Of a stretch of 64,000 nt of DNA, positions 18,671 to 26,782 are shown one piece after another (the first letter of the stretch is position 1; every line of letters begins with the position of its first letter). The translations under genes and the position numbers were made by a program. The notes under the pieces are model-generated. The model was not told the DNA's origin and made no database searches. It saw nothing but the letters and a program-made list of their open reading frames with translations. Origin of the DNA: Cryobacterium tagatosivorans (GTDB lineage: Bacteria; Actinomycetota; Actinomycetes; Actinomycetales; Microbacteriaceae); the NCBI RefSeq assembly GCF_004402215.1, contig NZ_SOEZ01000036.1:32851-96850 (forward strand), read 5' to 3'.

Positions 18671-19697
18671 GGTCGTTCCTTTCGCGGGGCCGAGCGACGA
18701 CGAGGATGTCCTCGCCGAGCCGGTCGATGTGGTCGATGGCCAGGCGTCGCTGCTCGGCGACGCTGGACACGCCGATGTCGCCGAGGGCCAGCCGGCCGCC
18801 GCCGATCAGCGTGGGCGCCAGGTAGATGAGGTATTCGTCGACGAGGCCGGCGGCCACGAATGCGCTGGCGAGGGTGGGACCGCCTTCGACGAAGGCGCGT
18901 CGGATGCCGCGCTCGTGGAGGGCGCGGAGCACGGAGCCGATGTCGCCGCCGTCGAAGAAGAGCGGAACCTGCGGGTGCGCGAGCACGGCGGAGCCCGCCG
19001 GGATCGGCCGGGTGCCGAGGATGACGGGAACCGGCTGGCCGGCCAGCAGGGCGCCGTCGGCGTCGCGGGCGGTCAGCGCCGGGTCGTCGGCGAGGACCGT
19101 GCCGGTCCCGACGAGGATGGCGTCGGCTTGCGCTCGCCGCCGGTGAACGTCCTGCCTGGCTTCGGGGCCGGTGATCCACTGGCTTGTGCCGTCGGCCGCG
19201 GCCGCGCGGCCGTCGAGGCTGGAAGCCCATTTCACGGTCACGAACGGGCGGCCGAGCCCGGCGGCGAACAGCCAGTCGGCGAGGAAGACCGTGGCCTCCT
19301 CGGCCAGGACGCCGCCCTGGACCGCGACCCCGGCCGCGCGCAGCCGCTCGGCCCCGCCGGAGGAGTGCTCCCCGGGATCGGCGACCGCGTAGACGACGCG
19401 GCCGATGCCCGCGTCGAGGAGGGCGACCGAGCACGGGCCGGTGCGGCCGGTGTGGTTGCAGGGTTCGAGGGTGACGACGGCGGTCGCGCCGCGGGCGGCG
19501 CCGGCCGGAAGTTTGGCGAGGGCATCGACCTCGGCGTGCGAGGTGCCGGCGCCGCGGTGCCAGCCTTCGGCCAGGGTCTCGCCGTCGGCGCCCAGGATGA
19601 CGCATCCCACGCGCGGGTTGACGCCGGTCGCCGGGCCGTTGCCGGCGAGGTCGAGGGCGCGCCGCATGGAGCGTTCGTATGCCGCGTCCTGTGTCAT
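18651..19697 (-). CDS. ribD: Bifunctional riboflavin deaminase/reductase
   Basis: First gene of the rib operon, 348 residues from ATG 19697. The N-terminal deaminase has GTSHAEVDAL and the zinc-binding LEPCNHTGRTGPC (Cys pair plus the His). The C-terminal reductase begins at about residue 150 with PFVTVKWASSLDGRAA and has VEGGPTLASAF near the end. It converts the product of GTP cyclohydrolase II to the ribitylamino-uracil phosphate. The frame extends upstream to 19784, but that would run into the riboswitch leader and has no family match. Expression should fall when FMN is abundant. Confidence 0.94.
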   Translation of the reverse strand: MTQDAAYERSMRRALDLAGNGPATGVNPRVGCVILGADGETLAEGWHRGAGTSHAEVDALAKLPAGAARGATAVVTLEPCNHTGRTGPCSVALLDAGIGRVVYAVADPGEHSSGGAERLRAAGVAVQGGVLAEEATVFLADWLFAAGLGRPFVTVKWASSLDGRAAAADGTSQWITGPEARQDVHRRRAQADAILVGTGTVLADDPALTARDADGALLAGQPVPVILGTRPIPAGSAVLAHPQVPLFFDGGDIGSVLRALHERGIRRAFVEGGPTLASAFVAAGLVDEYLIYLAPTLIGGGRLALGDIGVSSVAEQRRLAIDHIDRLGEDILVVARPRERNDHVHRNH

Positions 19698-19761
19698 TCC
19701 CGTCCTCGTTCGTGGTCTACACGAACTCCGGGGATGTCGGCGTCGCGGATACGCGAAACCC

Positions 19762-19789
19762 GTCGGTCGATCTCGAAAGATCAACCGAC
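19762..19789 (-). promoter_or_regulatory. Hairpin between the FMN aptamer and ribD (probable expression platform)
   Basis: On the transcript, GTCGGTTGATC pairs with GATCGACCGAC over 11 bp (one G:U) around a 6-base loop. It starts immediately after the aptamer's closing strand and lies about 65 bases before the ribD start. It may be the terminator or sequestering arm of the switch; no U-tract follows, so the mechanism is not settled. Confidence 0.55.
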
Positions 19790-19790
19790 T

Positions 19791-19920
19791 CGTGCGCCTC
19801 CCATCCGGACTTTAACCGTCGGTGCTGGAGTTTCACCAGCTCAACCGCTTCGCTCCAGGGAGCGTCACGGGTCGCGGACTTTAACCGCCGGCTCGGATTT
19901 TCACCGACCCCGGAGCACGT
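19791..19920 (-). promoter_or_regulatory. FMN riboswitch (RFN element)
   Basis: Read on the minus strand, the sequence begins CTCCGGGGTCGGTGAAAATC and has GAGCCGGCGGTTAAAGTCCG. After a variable arm it continues GAGCTGGTGAAACTCC and GACGGTTAAAGTCCGGATGG, closing with GGAGGCGCACG. These are the conserved junction strings of the FMN aptamer, including both GGTTAAAGTCCG-type loops. It lies about 90 bases upstream of ribD, so it should sense FMN and shut down the rib operon. Confidence 0.95.
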
Positions 19921-19932
19921 TTCTTACTTCTA

Positions 19933-19963
19933 GTTATAGCCCAACGCAGGCGGCTCCGGATAA
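19933..19963 (-). promoter_or_regulatory. Candidate promoter of the rib operon
   Basis: On the minus strand TATAAC (19938-19933) makes a good -10 box, 13 bases before the first aptamer helix. TTATCC (19963-19958) could be a -35 box at 19-base spacing, which is somewhat long. The position fits transcription starting right at the riboswitch. Confidence 0.5.
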
Positions 19964-19992
19964 TTCCCGCCGACATCCGTCGCATTGCGGGC

Positions 19993-20050
19993 GCGTCAGT
20001 GCCGGGCATCCTGCCCTCCCCGCGTCAGTGCCGGGCATCCTGCCCTCCCC
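19993..20050. repeat. Perfect tandem duplication of a 29-base unit
   Basis: Two exact copies of a 29-base unit (begins GCGTCAGTGCCGGGCATCC, ends CTCCCC) stand head to tail between the rib promoter and the SorC gene. The perfect identity suggests recent replication slippage. No coding role is seen. Confidence 0.9.
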
Positions 20051-20147
20051 GCGCACAACTCCTCCAATTCGCGCCGCGTCCGGCGGTCCGGCTCGTGATT
20101 CCGGGGCGGTCGCGCGACCGTCCGGGCGATCTGGCGGAGTTATGAAC
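20051..20147. repeat. Paired inverted repeat, AACTCCTCC family, copy A
   Basis: The left arm CACAACTCCTCCAATTCGC and the inverted right arm (ATCTGGCGGAGTTATGAAC) bracket about 60 bases of unrelated GC-rich sequence. It shares the arm consensus with copies at 25657 and 26776, while the interior differs. It lies between two minus-strand genes (SorC upstream, ribD downstream), so it is not at a convergent junction. The rest of this 528-base gap holds the tandem repeat, promoter and riboswitch. Confidence 0.7.
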
Positions 20148-20225
20148 AGGCGGGGCGGATGCCGCGCCTCGCTGCTCGCAGCGTCACTCGCCCGGGCGCC
20201 CGGCCGAGCCCGGCGCGCAGCCCGG

Positions 20226-21200
20226 TCAGGCCACCGAGACGAGGGCCCGCGCCGTGCCCTCGTCGAGGAACAGGTCGGTGATCAGGTTGGCGCGGAGCGC
20301 ACCGCGCAGGCTCGGCAGCTTGGAGCTGCCCGAGACGACGCAAATGCGGCGAGGTGTCTTCTGCAGCACGGCGAAGTCCGGCCCGGTGCCGCGGGCGTTC
20401 AGCGGGATGCCGTCGGTCGAGCCGTCCGCGCGGAAGAACACCGTCGCCACGTCGCCGACCACCCCGGCGCGGCTGAGCGAGTCGAAGTCGTCCGGGTCGA
20501 GATACCCGCCTGCGTAGACGTGGCTCGGGACCTCGGAGAAGGGGGACCCCAGGCCGAACAGGGCGACGTCCATCATCGCCTGCATCTCGATCAGCCGGGC
20601 CATGCTGCGTTCGCGCCAGAGCGCCTGCTTCGTCGCGGGGTCGTCGAAGAACGCGGGCACCGGGAACTGCTGCACGTGCGCCCCGAACGCGTTGCCGAAC
20701 CGGCCGAGGATCTCGCTGGCGTAACCGAGTCCCGTCGTGCGCAGGTTCCCGGCGCCGTTGAGCTGCACGATCTGGGAATTGTGGGTTGGTTTCGGGGTGA
20801 TGTGGCGGCTGATCGCGCTCATCGTGGAGCCCCAGGCGATGCCCATGATCATGTTCGAGTCGAAATACTGGCCGAGAATCCGTGCAACCGAGAGGGCCAC
20901 GCGCTCGAGCCGGTCGACGTCATTGGCGCGATCGGGCACCGGCACGACGTGCGCCGTGACCTCGAAGCGTGCCTGGATTTCCTGCTCGAGCCGGCTCGGG
21001 GCATCCAGCGGCGACCGGACCTGGATGTCGACGAGCCCGGTCGCCCTGGCATGGCTGAGCAGCCGGGAAACCGAGGATCTGGAGGTGTGCAGTTCCTGGG
21101 CGATGGCCTCCATCGTGAGGTCCTGCAGGTAGTAGAGCTGCGAGGCGGTGAGCGCGTCGCGGGTGCGGTCCGACTGCGCCGGGTCGTCGTTGAGCAGCAT
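20226..21200 (-). CDS. SorC/DeoR-type sugar-binding transcriptional regulator, probable glycerol regulator
   Basis: A 324-residue protein. The N-terminal HTH (about residues 15-55, LTMEAIAQELHTSRSSVSRLLSHAR) precedes a SorC sugar-phosphate-binding domain. GIAWGSTMSAI, VALFGLGSPF and PRRICVVSGSSK mark the phosphosugar pocket. ATG 21200 has GGAG five to six bases upstream; an in-frame GTG at 21215 lacks this. It is transcribed divergently from glpD, with palindromic sites at 21210 and 21275 and a third before glpF. This suggests it senses glycerol 3-phosphate (or dihydroxyacetone phosphate) and autoregulates. That would replace the GlpR repressor usual elsewhere; the ligand is inferred from context. 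Confidence 0.85.
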   Translation of the reverse strand: MLLNDDPAQSDRTRDALTASQLYYLQDLTMEAIAQELHTSRSSVSRLLSHARATGLVDIQVRSPLDAPSRLEQEIQARFEVTAHVVPVPDRANDVDRLERVALSVARILGQYFDSNMIMGIAWGSTMSAISRHITPKPTHNSQIVQLNGAGNLRTTGLGYASEILGRFGNAFGAHVQQFPVPAFFDDPATKQALWRERSMARLIEMQAMMDVALFGLGSPFSEVPSHVYAGGYLDPDDFDSLSRAGVVGDVATVFFRADGSTDGIPLNARGTGPDFAVLQKTPRRICVVSGSSKLPSLRGALRANLITDLFLDEGTARALVSVA

Positions 21201-21209
21201 TCTCACTCC

Positions 21210-21225
21210 TTGCACGTATGTGCAA
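21210..21225. promoter_or_regulatory. Palindromic operator O1 (SorC-type regulator gene)
   Basis: TTGCACGTATGTGCAA is a palindrome with perfect 6-base arms and a 4-base centre. It starts 9 bases upstream of the regulator's ATG, placing it at the regulator's own transcription start. It matches O2 and O3. Confidence 0.7.
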
Positions 21226-21274
21226 TCCGACTGAATGTTTGTGTCGAACTGTCACGCTGTATTCATTCACATGA

Positions 21275-21291
21275 CTTGCCGATCGTGCAAG
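21275..21291. promoter_or_regulatory. Palindromic operator O2 (glpD promoter)
   Basis: CTTGCCGATCGTGCAAG has inverted arms CTTGC/GCAAG with the same TGCA-type half site as O1. It ends 26 bases before the glpD start, overlapping the expected transcription start or leader. Confidence 0.65.
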
Positions 21292-21317
21292 CCCCACCCG
21301 AGAGAGGCCAGCGAACA

Positions 21318-23042
21318 GTGACGTCCACCCAGTCTCAGCCAGCTCAGTCAGCCATCCGCACCCGCCCGTCGGCGCAGGTGCTCATCATCGGAGCCGGCAT
21401 CAACGGCATCGCGACCTTCCGCGACCTGGCCCTGCAGGGCGTCGACGTGGTCATCGTCGACAAGGGTGACTACGTCTCCGGCGCCTCGGCCGCCTCCTCG
21501 CACATGATCCACGGCGGGGTCCGCTACCTCGAAAACGGCGAGTTCCGGCTGGTCAAGGAGTCCGTCGAGGAGCGCAACGGGCTGCTCAAAATCGCACCGC
21601 ACTACGTCAAGCCGCTGAAGACGACGGTGCCGATCTTCTCGACCTTCTCCGGCGTGCTCGCCGCGCCGCTGCGGTTCCTCACCCACAAGCAGGGCAAGCA
21701 CCAGGAGCGCGGTGCCCTGCTGATCAAGGTCGGCCTCTCGCTCTACGACTCCTTCTCCCGCGACGGCGGCAGCGTGCCCCGGCACGAGTTCCGCGGCGCC
21801 CGCGAGTCGCTGGCCCAGCTTCCCCGGCTGAACCCGGGACTCAAGTACACCGCCACCTACTACGACGCGGCGATGCACGACCCGGAGCGCCTCGCGCTCG
21901 ACGTGCTGCGCGACGGACTGGACGCCGGGCCGCACGCCCGCAGCGCCAACTACACCGAGGCCATCGGGATGGATGCCGACGGGGTGCGCCTGCGGGACGT
22001 CGTCACCGGCGAGGAATTCAGCGTGGCGGCCGATGTCGTGGTCAACACGTCCGGGCCCTGGACCGACCTGACCAATGCGGCGCTCGGCCAGGCCAGCGAG
22101 TTCATGGGCGGCACCAAGGGCTCGCACATCGTCGTGGACCATCCCGAACTGCTCGCCGCCACCGGCGGGCGCGAGATCTTCTTCGAGCACAGCGACGGAC
22201 GCATCGTGCTGATCTACCCGCTCAAGGACCGCGTGCTGATCGGCACGACCGACCTCGAACACGACATGACCCAGCCGATCCGCTGCACCGAGGCCGAGAT
22301 CGACTATTTCTTCGACCTCGTCTCGCACGTTTTCCCAGACATCACGGTCGACCGTTCCGACATCGTCTTCCGCTTCGCCGGGGTGCGGCCGCTGCCCCGC
22401 CACGACGACGAGCAGCCCGGCTTCGTCTCCCGCGACTACCGGATCGAATCCCGACCGCTCGGCGCCCGGCCCGGCACCCTGCTCAGCCTGGTCGGCGGCA
22501 AGTGGACGACCTTCCGCGCCCTCGCCGAGAACCTGGGCGGCGACATCCTGACCCTGCTCGGAATGCCGAGAAGCGTCTCGACGGTCGGGCTCCCGATCGG
22601 CGGCGGGCGGGACTTCCCGGTGACGGATGACGCGCTGCAGGTCTGGCTGGCCGCGAACGGCGACGAGGTGGGCCGGCCCCGCGCCGCGCGGCTCCTGGCC
22701 CGGTACGGCACTCGGGCGGTGCAGGTCATCGAGCACCTCACGGCCGGCCCGGATGCCCCGCTGGAGTACGCCCCGGACTACACCCGCCGCGAGATCGAGT
22801 ACCTCGCCGCCACGGAGTCGGTCGTGCGGCTCATCGACGTGCTGTTGCGGCGCACGAGCATTGCCTTCGTCGGTGGGGCGAGCTCCGCCCTGCTCGAGGA
22901 ACTGGCCGACGTGGTCGCCCCTGTGCTCGGCTGGGACGGCGCCCGCCGCGCCGCCGAAGTCGGGCTCGCGGCGAGCATCCTGCGCGAGGTCCACGGAGTC
23001 GACCTGGCCCCGATCGGACAGGAAGCCCACGCGACCGCGTAG
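21318..23042 (+). CDS. glpD: Glycerol-3-phosphate dehydrogenase, FAD-dependent aerobic type
   Basis: This oxidises glycerol 3-phosphate to dihydroxyacetone phosphate and passes electrons to quinone at the membrane. The 574-residue protein starts at GTG 21318 after GAGAGG. The FAD-binding motif GAGINGI lies at residues 25-31, followed by DKGDYVSGASAASSHMIHGGVRYL, the classical GlpD signature. LIYPLKDRVLIGTTD and FAGVRPLPR are further conserved blocks. The C-terminal DAO_C-type helical domain (DYTRREIEYLAATE) is present. The frame remains open far upstream, but that stretch is antisense to the rib and regulator genes. glpF and glpK follow, giving a glpDFK pathway set. Confidence 0.95.
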   Translation: MTSTQSQPAQSAIRTRPSAQVLIIGAGINGIATFRDLALQGVDVVIVDKGDYVSGASAASSHMIHGGVRYLENGEFRLVKESVEERNGLLKIAPHYVKPLKTTVPIFSTFSGVLAAPLRFLTHKQGKHQERGALLIKVGLSLYDSFSRDGGSVPRHEFRGARESLAQLPRLNPGLKYTATYYDAAMHDPERLALDVLRDGLDAGPHARSANYTEAIGMDADGVRLRDVVTGEEFSVAADVVVNTSGPWTDLTNAALGQASEFMGGTKGSHIVVDHPELLAATGGREIFFEHSDGRIVLIYPLKDRVLIGTTDLEHDMTQPIRCTEAEIDYFFDLVSHVFPDITVDRSDIVFRFAGVRPLPRHDDEQPGFVSRDYRIESRPLGARPGTLLSLVGGKWTTFRALAENLGGDILTLLGMPRSVSTVGLPIGGGRDFPVTDDALQVWLAANGDEVGRPRAARLLARYGTRAVQVIEHLTAGPDAPLEYAPDYTRREIEYLAATESVVRLIDVLLRRTSIAFVGGASSALLEELADVVAPVLGWDGARRAAEVGLAASILREVHGVDLAPIGQEAHATA

Positions 23043-23058
23043 TGCCGCGGATCCGGAT

Positions 23059-23074
23059 CTGCACGAACGTGCAG
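23059..23074. promoter_or_regulatory. Palindromic operator O3 upstream of glpF
   Basis: CTGCACGAACGTGCAG has perfect 6-base inverted arms and a 4-base centre, the same spacing as O1 (TGCACG..NGTGCA). It lies 105 bases before the glpF start and 16 bases after the glpD stop, so glpFK probably has its own regulated promoter. Confidence 0.7.
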
Positions 23075-23127
23075 GTCAAATCTCCCAGGGCGGTACCTGG
23101 TGACCGATAGGTTTTCACAGGATTGCT

Positions 23128-23146
23128 GATTCGCCCCTGGCGAATC
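23128..23146 (+). other. Leader hairpin upstream of glpF
   Basis: GATTCGCC and GGCGAATC form a perfect 8-bp stem with a 3-base loop, 33 bases before the glpF start codon. Its role is unknown. It could stabilise the mRNA 5' end or be a weak attenuator. Confidence 0.45.
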
Positions 23147-23179
23147 GGATCCTCTCTTCACCCCATCAGAAAGGTCAAT

Positions 23180-23938
23180 GTGGACAATCTCGGTGTTGTA
23201 TTCCTCTCGGAGGTAGTGGGAACTGCCATCCTCGTGCTCCTCGGCTGCGGCGTGGTCGCCAACGTCGCCCTCGCCAGGAACAAGGGTTTCGGCGGCGGTT
23301 TCCTGATGGTCACCATCGGCTGGGGCCTCGCGGTCTTCTGCGGTGTGATCGTCGCCTACAACTCGGGCGCGCACCTGAACCCGGCGGTGACGCTGGGCCT
23401 CGTGGCCTCCGGCGCCACGGAGTTCGGCTCCGGCGTCCCGGTCACCGTCCTCTCGGTGCTCGTCTACATCGCCGGCGAGATGCTCGGCGCGATCCTCGGC
23501 GCCGTGGTCGTCTGGCTGGCCTACAAGCAGCACTTCGACGCCGAACCGGACGCGGGCAGCAAGCTTGCCGTGTTCTCGACCGGGCCGGCGATCCGTTCCT
23601 ACGGCTGGAACCTGGTCACGGAGATCATCGGCACCTTCGTGCTCGTCTTCGTGGTCATCGCCTTCGGGCGCCAGGGCGAGGCGGGCGGCCTCGCGGCCCT
23701 CGGCGCGCTGCCGGTGGCCCTGCTGGTGGTCGTGATCGGCACCTCGCTCGGCGGCCCGACCGGGTACGCGATCAACCCGGCCCGTGACCTCGGCCCGAGG
23801 ATCGCGCATTTCCTGCTGCCGATCAAGGGCAAGGGCTCCTCGGACTGGGCCTACTCCTGGGTGCCGGTCGTCGGACCGGTCATCGGCGGGGTCCTGGCCG
23901 GCTGGGCGTCGATCGTGCTGCTGCCCATCCTCGGCTGA
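23180..23938 (+). CDS. glpF: Glycerol uptake facilitator, aquaglyceroporin (MIP family)
   Basis: A 252-residue six-helix channel for passive glycerol entry. The two NPA boxes are at residues 67-69 (GAHLNPAVT) and 199-201 (YAINPARDLGPR). Asp203 after the second NPA-Arg is the residue that distinguishes glycerol channels from water-only aquaporins. GTG 23180 with AAAGG five bases upstream is chosen; the frame runs back to 23123 through the leader hairpin without similarity. glpK starts 72 bases downstream. Confidence 0.95.
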   Translation: MDNLGVVFLSEVVGTAILVLLGCGVVANVALARNKGFGGGFLMVTIGWGLAVFCGVIVAYNSGAHLNPAVTLGLVASGATEFGSGVPVTVLSVLVYIAGEMLGAILGAVVVWLAYKQHFDAEPDAGSKLAVFSTGPAIRSYGWNLVTEIIGTFVLVFVVIAFGRQGEAGGLAALGALPVALLVVVIGTSLGGPTGYAINPARDLGPRIAHFLLPIKGKGSSDWAYSWVPVVGPVIGGVLAGWASIVLLPILG

Positions 23939-24010
23939 GCCGCACCCCAGCTTCATCCGTCACAGTTACACCGTCACACCCGCGCATCAGTCTCAACAAA
24001 GGAGTTAAGA

Positions 24011-25525
24011 ATGGCCAAGTACATCCTCGCCATCGACCAGGGAACGACAAGCACCCGCACGATCATCTTCGACAAATCCGGGTCGATCGTGTCGAGCGGA
24101 CAGAAAGAGCACGAGCAGATCCTGCCGCAGGCCGGCTGGGTCGAGCACGACCCGAAGGAGATCTGGGACAACACCCGCGAGGTGATCGGGCAGGCGCTCT
24201 CCAAGGCGAACATCACCCGCCACGACATCGAGGCGGTCGGGATCACCAACCAGCGCGAGACCGCGGTGGTCTGGGACAAGACCACCGGCGTCCCGGTCTA
24301 CAACGCGATCGTCTGGCAGGACACCCGCACCCAGCCGATCGTCGACCGGCTCGCCGCCGACGGCGGGGTCGAGCGGTTCAAGCAGAAGGTCGGCCTCCCG
24401 CTGGCGACCTACTTCTCCGGCACGAAGATCGTCTGGATCCTGGAAAACGTCGACGGCGCCCGGGAGAAGGCGGAGGCCGGCGACCTCCTCTTCGGCACGA
24501 CCGACTCCTGGGTGCTCTGGAACCTGACCGGCGGCATCGACGGCGGCGTGCACGCGACCGACGTCACCAACGCCAGCCGCACGATGTTCATGGACCTCGA
24601 GACCCTGCAGTGGGACGACGAGATCCTCGGCATCTTCGGGGTCCCGAAGTCGATGCTGCCCGCCATCAAGTCGTCCAGCGAGGTCTACGGCACCGCCCAC
24701 ACGTCCAGCCTGCTCCGCGAGGTGCCGATCGCGGGCATCCTCGGCGACCAGCAGGCCGCCACGTTCGGCCAGGCCGCGTTCGACCAGGGCGAGGCGAAGA
24801 ACACGTACGGCACCGGCAACTTCATCATCTTCAACACCGGCACCGAGATCGTGCACTCCAAGAACGGGCTGCTCACCACCCTCGGATACAAGATCGGAGA
24901 CCAGCCGCCGCACTATGCGCTCGAGGGCGCCATCGCCGTGACCGGGTCGCTCGTGCAGTGGCTGCGCGACAACCTCGGCCTGATCGGCTCGGCCGACGAG
25001 ATCGAGGCGCTGGCGAAGACGGTCGACGACAACGGCGGGGCGTACTTCGTGCCGGCGTTCTCCGGGCTGTTCGCGCCGTACTGGCGCTCGGATGCCCGCG
25101 GCGCGCTGGTGGGCCTGACCCGGTTCGTGAATAAGGGCCACATCGCCCGGGCAGCCCTCGAGGCAACCGCGTTCCAGACCCGCGAGGTCATCGACGCCGT
25201 CAACGCCGACTCCGGCGTTCCGCTGACCGAGCTCAAGGTCGACGGCGGGATGATCGCCAACAACCTGCTGATGCAGTTCCAGGCCGACATCCTCGGAGTC
25301 CCGGTGATCCGGCCCGTGGTCGCGGAGACGACGGCGCTCGGCGCCGCCTACGCCGCCGGCCTCGCGGTCGGCTTCTGGAGCAGCCTGGACGACCTGCGCG
25401 CGAACTGGCAGGAAGACTCGCGCTGGACCCCGGCGATGGACCAGGCCGAAAGCGACCGCCTCCTCCGCAATTGGAAGAAGGCCGTCACCAAGACCCTCGA
25501 CTGGGTCGACGAGGACGTCCGCTAG
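24011..25525 (+). CDS. glpK: Glycerol kinase
   Basis: This phosphorylates glycerol to sn-glycerol 3-phosphate with ATP, trapping the substrate that enters through GlpF. The 504-residue length equals the family norm. [18 protein letters not shown] is the N-terminal phosphate-binding motif. [14 protein letters not shown] and [15 protein letters not shown] line the glycerol site. [13 protein letters not shown] and [19 protein letters not shown] belong to the ATPase domain. ATG 24011 follows a good AAGGAG site. A hairpin closes the transcript. No PTS-type His phosphorylation site could be assigned with confidence. Confidence 0.97.
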   Translation: MAKYILAIDQGTTSTRTIIFDKSGSIVSSGQKEHEQILPQAGWVEHDPKEIWDNTREVIGQALSKANITRHDIEAVGITNQRETAVVWDKTTGVPVYNAIVWQDTRTQPIVDRLAADGGVERFKQKVGLPLATYFSGTKIVWILENVDGAREKAEAGDLLFGTTDSWVLWNLTGGIDGGVHATDVTNASRTMFMDLETLQWDDEILGIFGVPKSMLPAIKSSSEVYGTAHTSSLLREVPIAGILGDQQAATFGQAAFDQGEAKNTYGTGNFIIFNTGTEIVHSKNGLLTTLGYKIGDQPPHYALEGAIAVTGSLVQWLRDNLGLIGSADEIEALAKTVDDNGGAYFVPAFSGLFAPYWRSDARGALVGLTRFVNKGHIARAALEATAFQTREVIDAVNADSGVPLTELKVDGGMIANNLLMQFQADILGVPVIRPVVAETTALGAAYAAGLAVGFWSSLDDLRANWQEDSRWTPAMDQAESDRLLRNWKKAVTKTLDWVDEDVR

Positions 25526-25553
25526 CAGGCCAGCCGAGCGCACCACCCCACCC

Positions 25554-25592
25554 CCGAAACCCGGCGGCCGTCCCTCGACCGCCGGGTTTCGG
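25554..25592 (+). terminator. Hairpin terminator after glpK
   Basis: CCGAAACCCGGCGG (25554-25567) pairs perfectly with 25579-25592 over 14 bp around an 11-base loop, starting 28 bases past the glpK stop. No T-run follows. The strength comes from the GC stem. Confidence 0.7.
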
Positions 25593-25656
25593 CATCCGCC
25601 CGGCTGCCCTCGCTGCCGCCGCCCGGCCCGCCCTCGCCCTGTCCCACGCCCCCGGT

Positions 25657-25751
25657 GCGTAACTCCTCCAATTCGCAGCGGCCGGCGAGCAGACCCGCGG
25701 AATGACACGGCGGCGCCAGCGCGGTCGGCACGTTCTGGAGGAGTTGCGAAC
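25657..25751. repeat. Paired inverted repeat, AACTCCTCC family, copy B
   Basis: The left arm GCGTAACTCCTCCAATTCGC and the inverted right arm (TTCTGGAGGAGTTGCGAAC) flank about 57 bases. It lies between glpK and the AbiEi/DUF559 gene, both on the plus strand, 117 bases before that gene's start. Together with copy C it brackets that gene. The remaining bases of this 342-base intergenic region hold only the glpK terminator. Confidence 0.75.
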
Positions 25752-25867
25752 GGCAGCGTCGGATCGTCGTAGTGAGCTCGAGGTTTCCACAGCCCTGGCT
25801 TGCGGAGATTCTCCCCAGATTCGGCCGTCCGTGGAGGGCGGAGGGCGGCGTCGGTCACGCTCGGCGC

Positions 25868-26782
25868 ATGAATCAATACGACGGCTTAGACCCGAATCCG
25901 CATGCAATCAGCGAGGGCTTCGGCGCCCGTCGCATCCTGCAACGTCACGACCTGCTGGCCGGGGGGATGACGGGGCGCGAGATCACCGAAGCCGTGCGCT
26001 CGAGCTCGCTCCTCCGAGTCCGCCGCGACAACTACGCCCTTCCCGAAACGGACCGGCACACGCTCGAAGCCGTGCGCGTGGGCGGCCGGCTGGCGTGCGT
26101 TTCCGCGGCGGAGGAGCTCGGCATCTTCTCCTTCGACTCGGACTTCACTCACCTGCACGTGCCTCGAGGGGCGTCCCGACTGCGCAGCCCGCGTTTTCGA
26201 CACGTTGCGCTGTCGGCGATACCGAGGAACGGCGTCGAGCTGCACTGGTGGCCGTTCATCGGACCGGGCGATGGTACGGAGTACGCCGTCGGGGCGCGCG
26301 ACGCGCTGGCACAGATCATCCGCTGCCAGCCTCGGAACTTCGCGCTGGCCGCGCTCGACACAGCGCTGCACGAAAAGGCCATCCGATCGAGCGACCTGGC
26401 CGACATATTCGGGCACGTTCCCGACAAGCACTGGGAATTGCGCACGCTGATCGACGCGCGGGCTGACGCCGGTCAGGAGAGCGTGCTCCGGCAGCTCGTT
26501 CGGGATGCCGGCCTTCGGTGTCAGATCCAGGTGGCCATCGACGGCGTCGGACGCGTCGACCTCGTCGTCGAGGGCTGCGTCGTCGTGGAGGCCGACAGTG
26601 GCGCCCACCACAAGACCTGGGCCCAACACGTCCGGGACCGCACTCGGGATCGACTGCTGGCCGAACGCGGCTATCCGTCGCTGCGGGTGCTCTACCAGGA
26701 CATCTTCTTCGACCCGGACGGGGTGATCAGGGCGATCGAGGAACTCGTCCGAATCTGCCGAACCGGCAGCATCCGTGCATAA
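25868..26782 (+). CDS. AbiEi-type winged-helix protein fused to a DUF559 (Vsr-like) nuclease domain
   Basis: A 304-residue protein from ATG 25868. The N-terminus (about 20-75, RRILQRHDLLAGGMTGREITE...LLRVRRDNYALPE) resembles the AbiEi antitoxin-type winged helix. The C-terminus (about 220-300) is a DUF559/Vsr-like PD-(D/E)XK domain with D231 in GRVDLVVEG, E241 and D243 in VVVEADSGAHH, and the downstream RDRTRDRLLAERGYPSLRVLY. Such fusions are common orphans in actinobacteria, and no toxin partner (AbiEii) is adjacent. Function is unproven; nicking or DNA repair is a family inference. The gene is flanked by two copies of an inverted-repeat element, and the right one overlaps its last bases. 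Composition looks less GC-rich than its neighbours. Confidence 0.82.
   Translation: MNQYDGLDPNPHAISEGFGARRILQRHDLLAGGMTGREITEAVRSSSLLRVRRDNYALPETDRHTLEAVRVGGRLACVSAAEELGIFSFDSDFTHLHVPRGASRLRSPRFRHVALSAIPRNGVELHWWPFIGPGDGTEYAVGARDALAQIIRCQPRNFALAALDTALHEKAIRSSDLADIFGHVPDKHWELRTLIDARADAGQESVLRQLVRDAGLRCQIQVAIDGVGRVDLVVEGCVVVEADSGAHHKTWAQHVRDRTRDRLLAERGYPSLRVLYQDIFFDPDGVIRAIEELVRICRTGSIRA

Noticed and set aside
21229..21275. CRP/GlxR-type site (TGTG...CAC) in the SorC-glpD region
   Set aside because: TGTGTCGAACTGTCAC has the half sites one base too far apart, and the centre does not fit TGTGAnnTAnnTCACA.
18153..23042. Open frame of 1629 codons covering the rib operon and glpD
   Set aside because: Only the part from GTG 21318 is glpD. 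The rest is antisense to rib genes, the riboswitch and the SorC gene. Long antisense frames are expected at this GC content.
25868..26782. AbiE toxin-antitoxin system
   Set aside because: Only the AbiEi-like winged helix is present, and it is fused to DUF559. No nucleotidyltransferase toxin (AbiEii) gene is adjacent; the next gene is a convergent HAD phosphatase.
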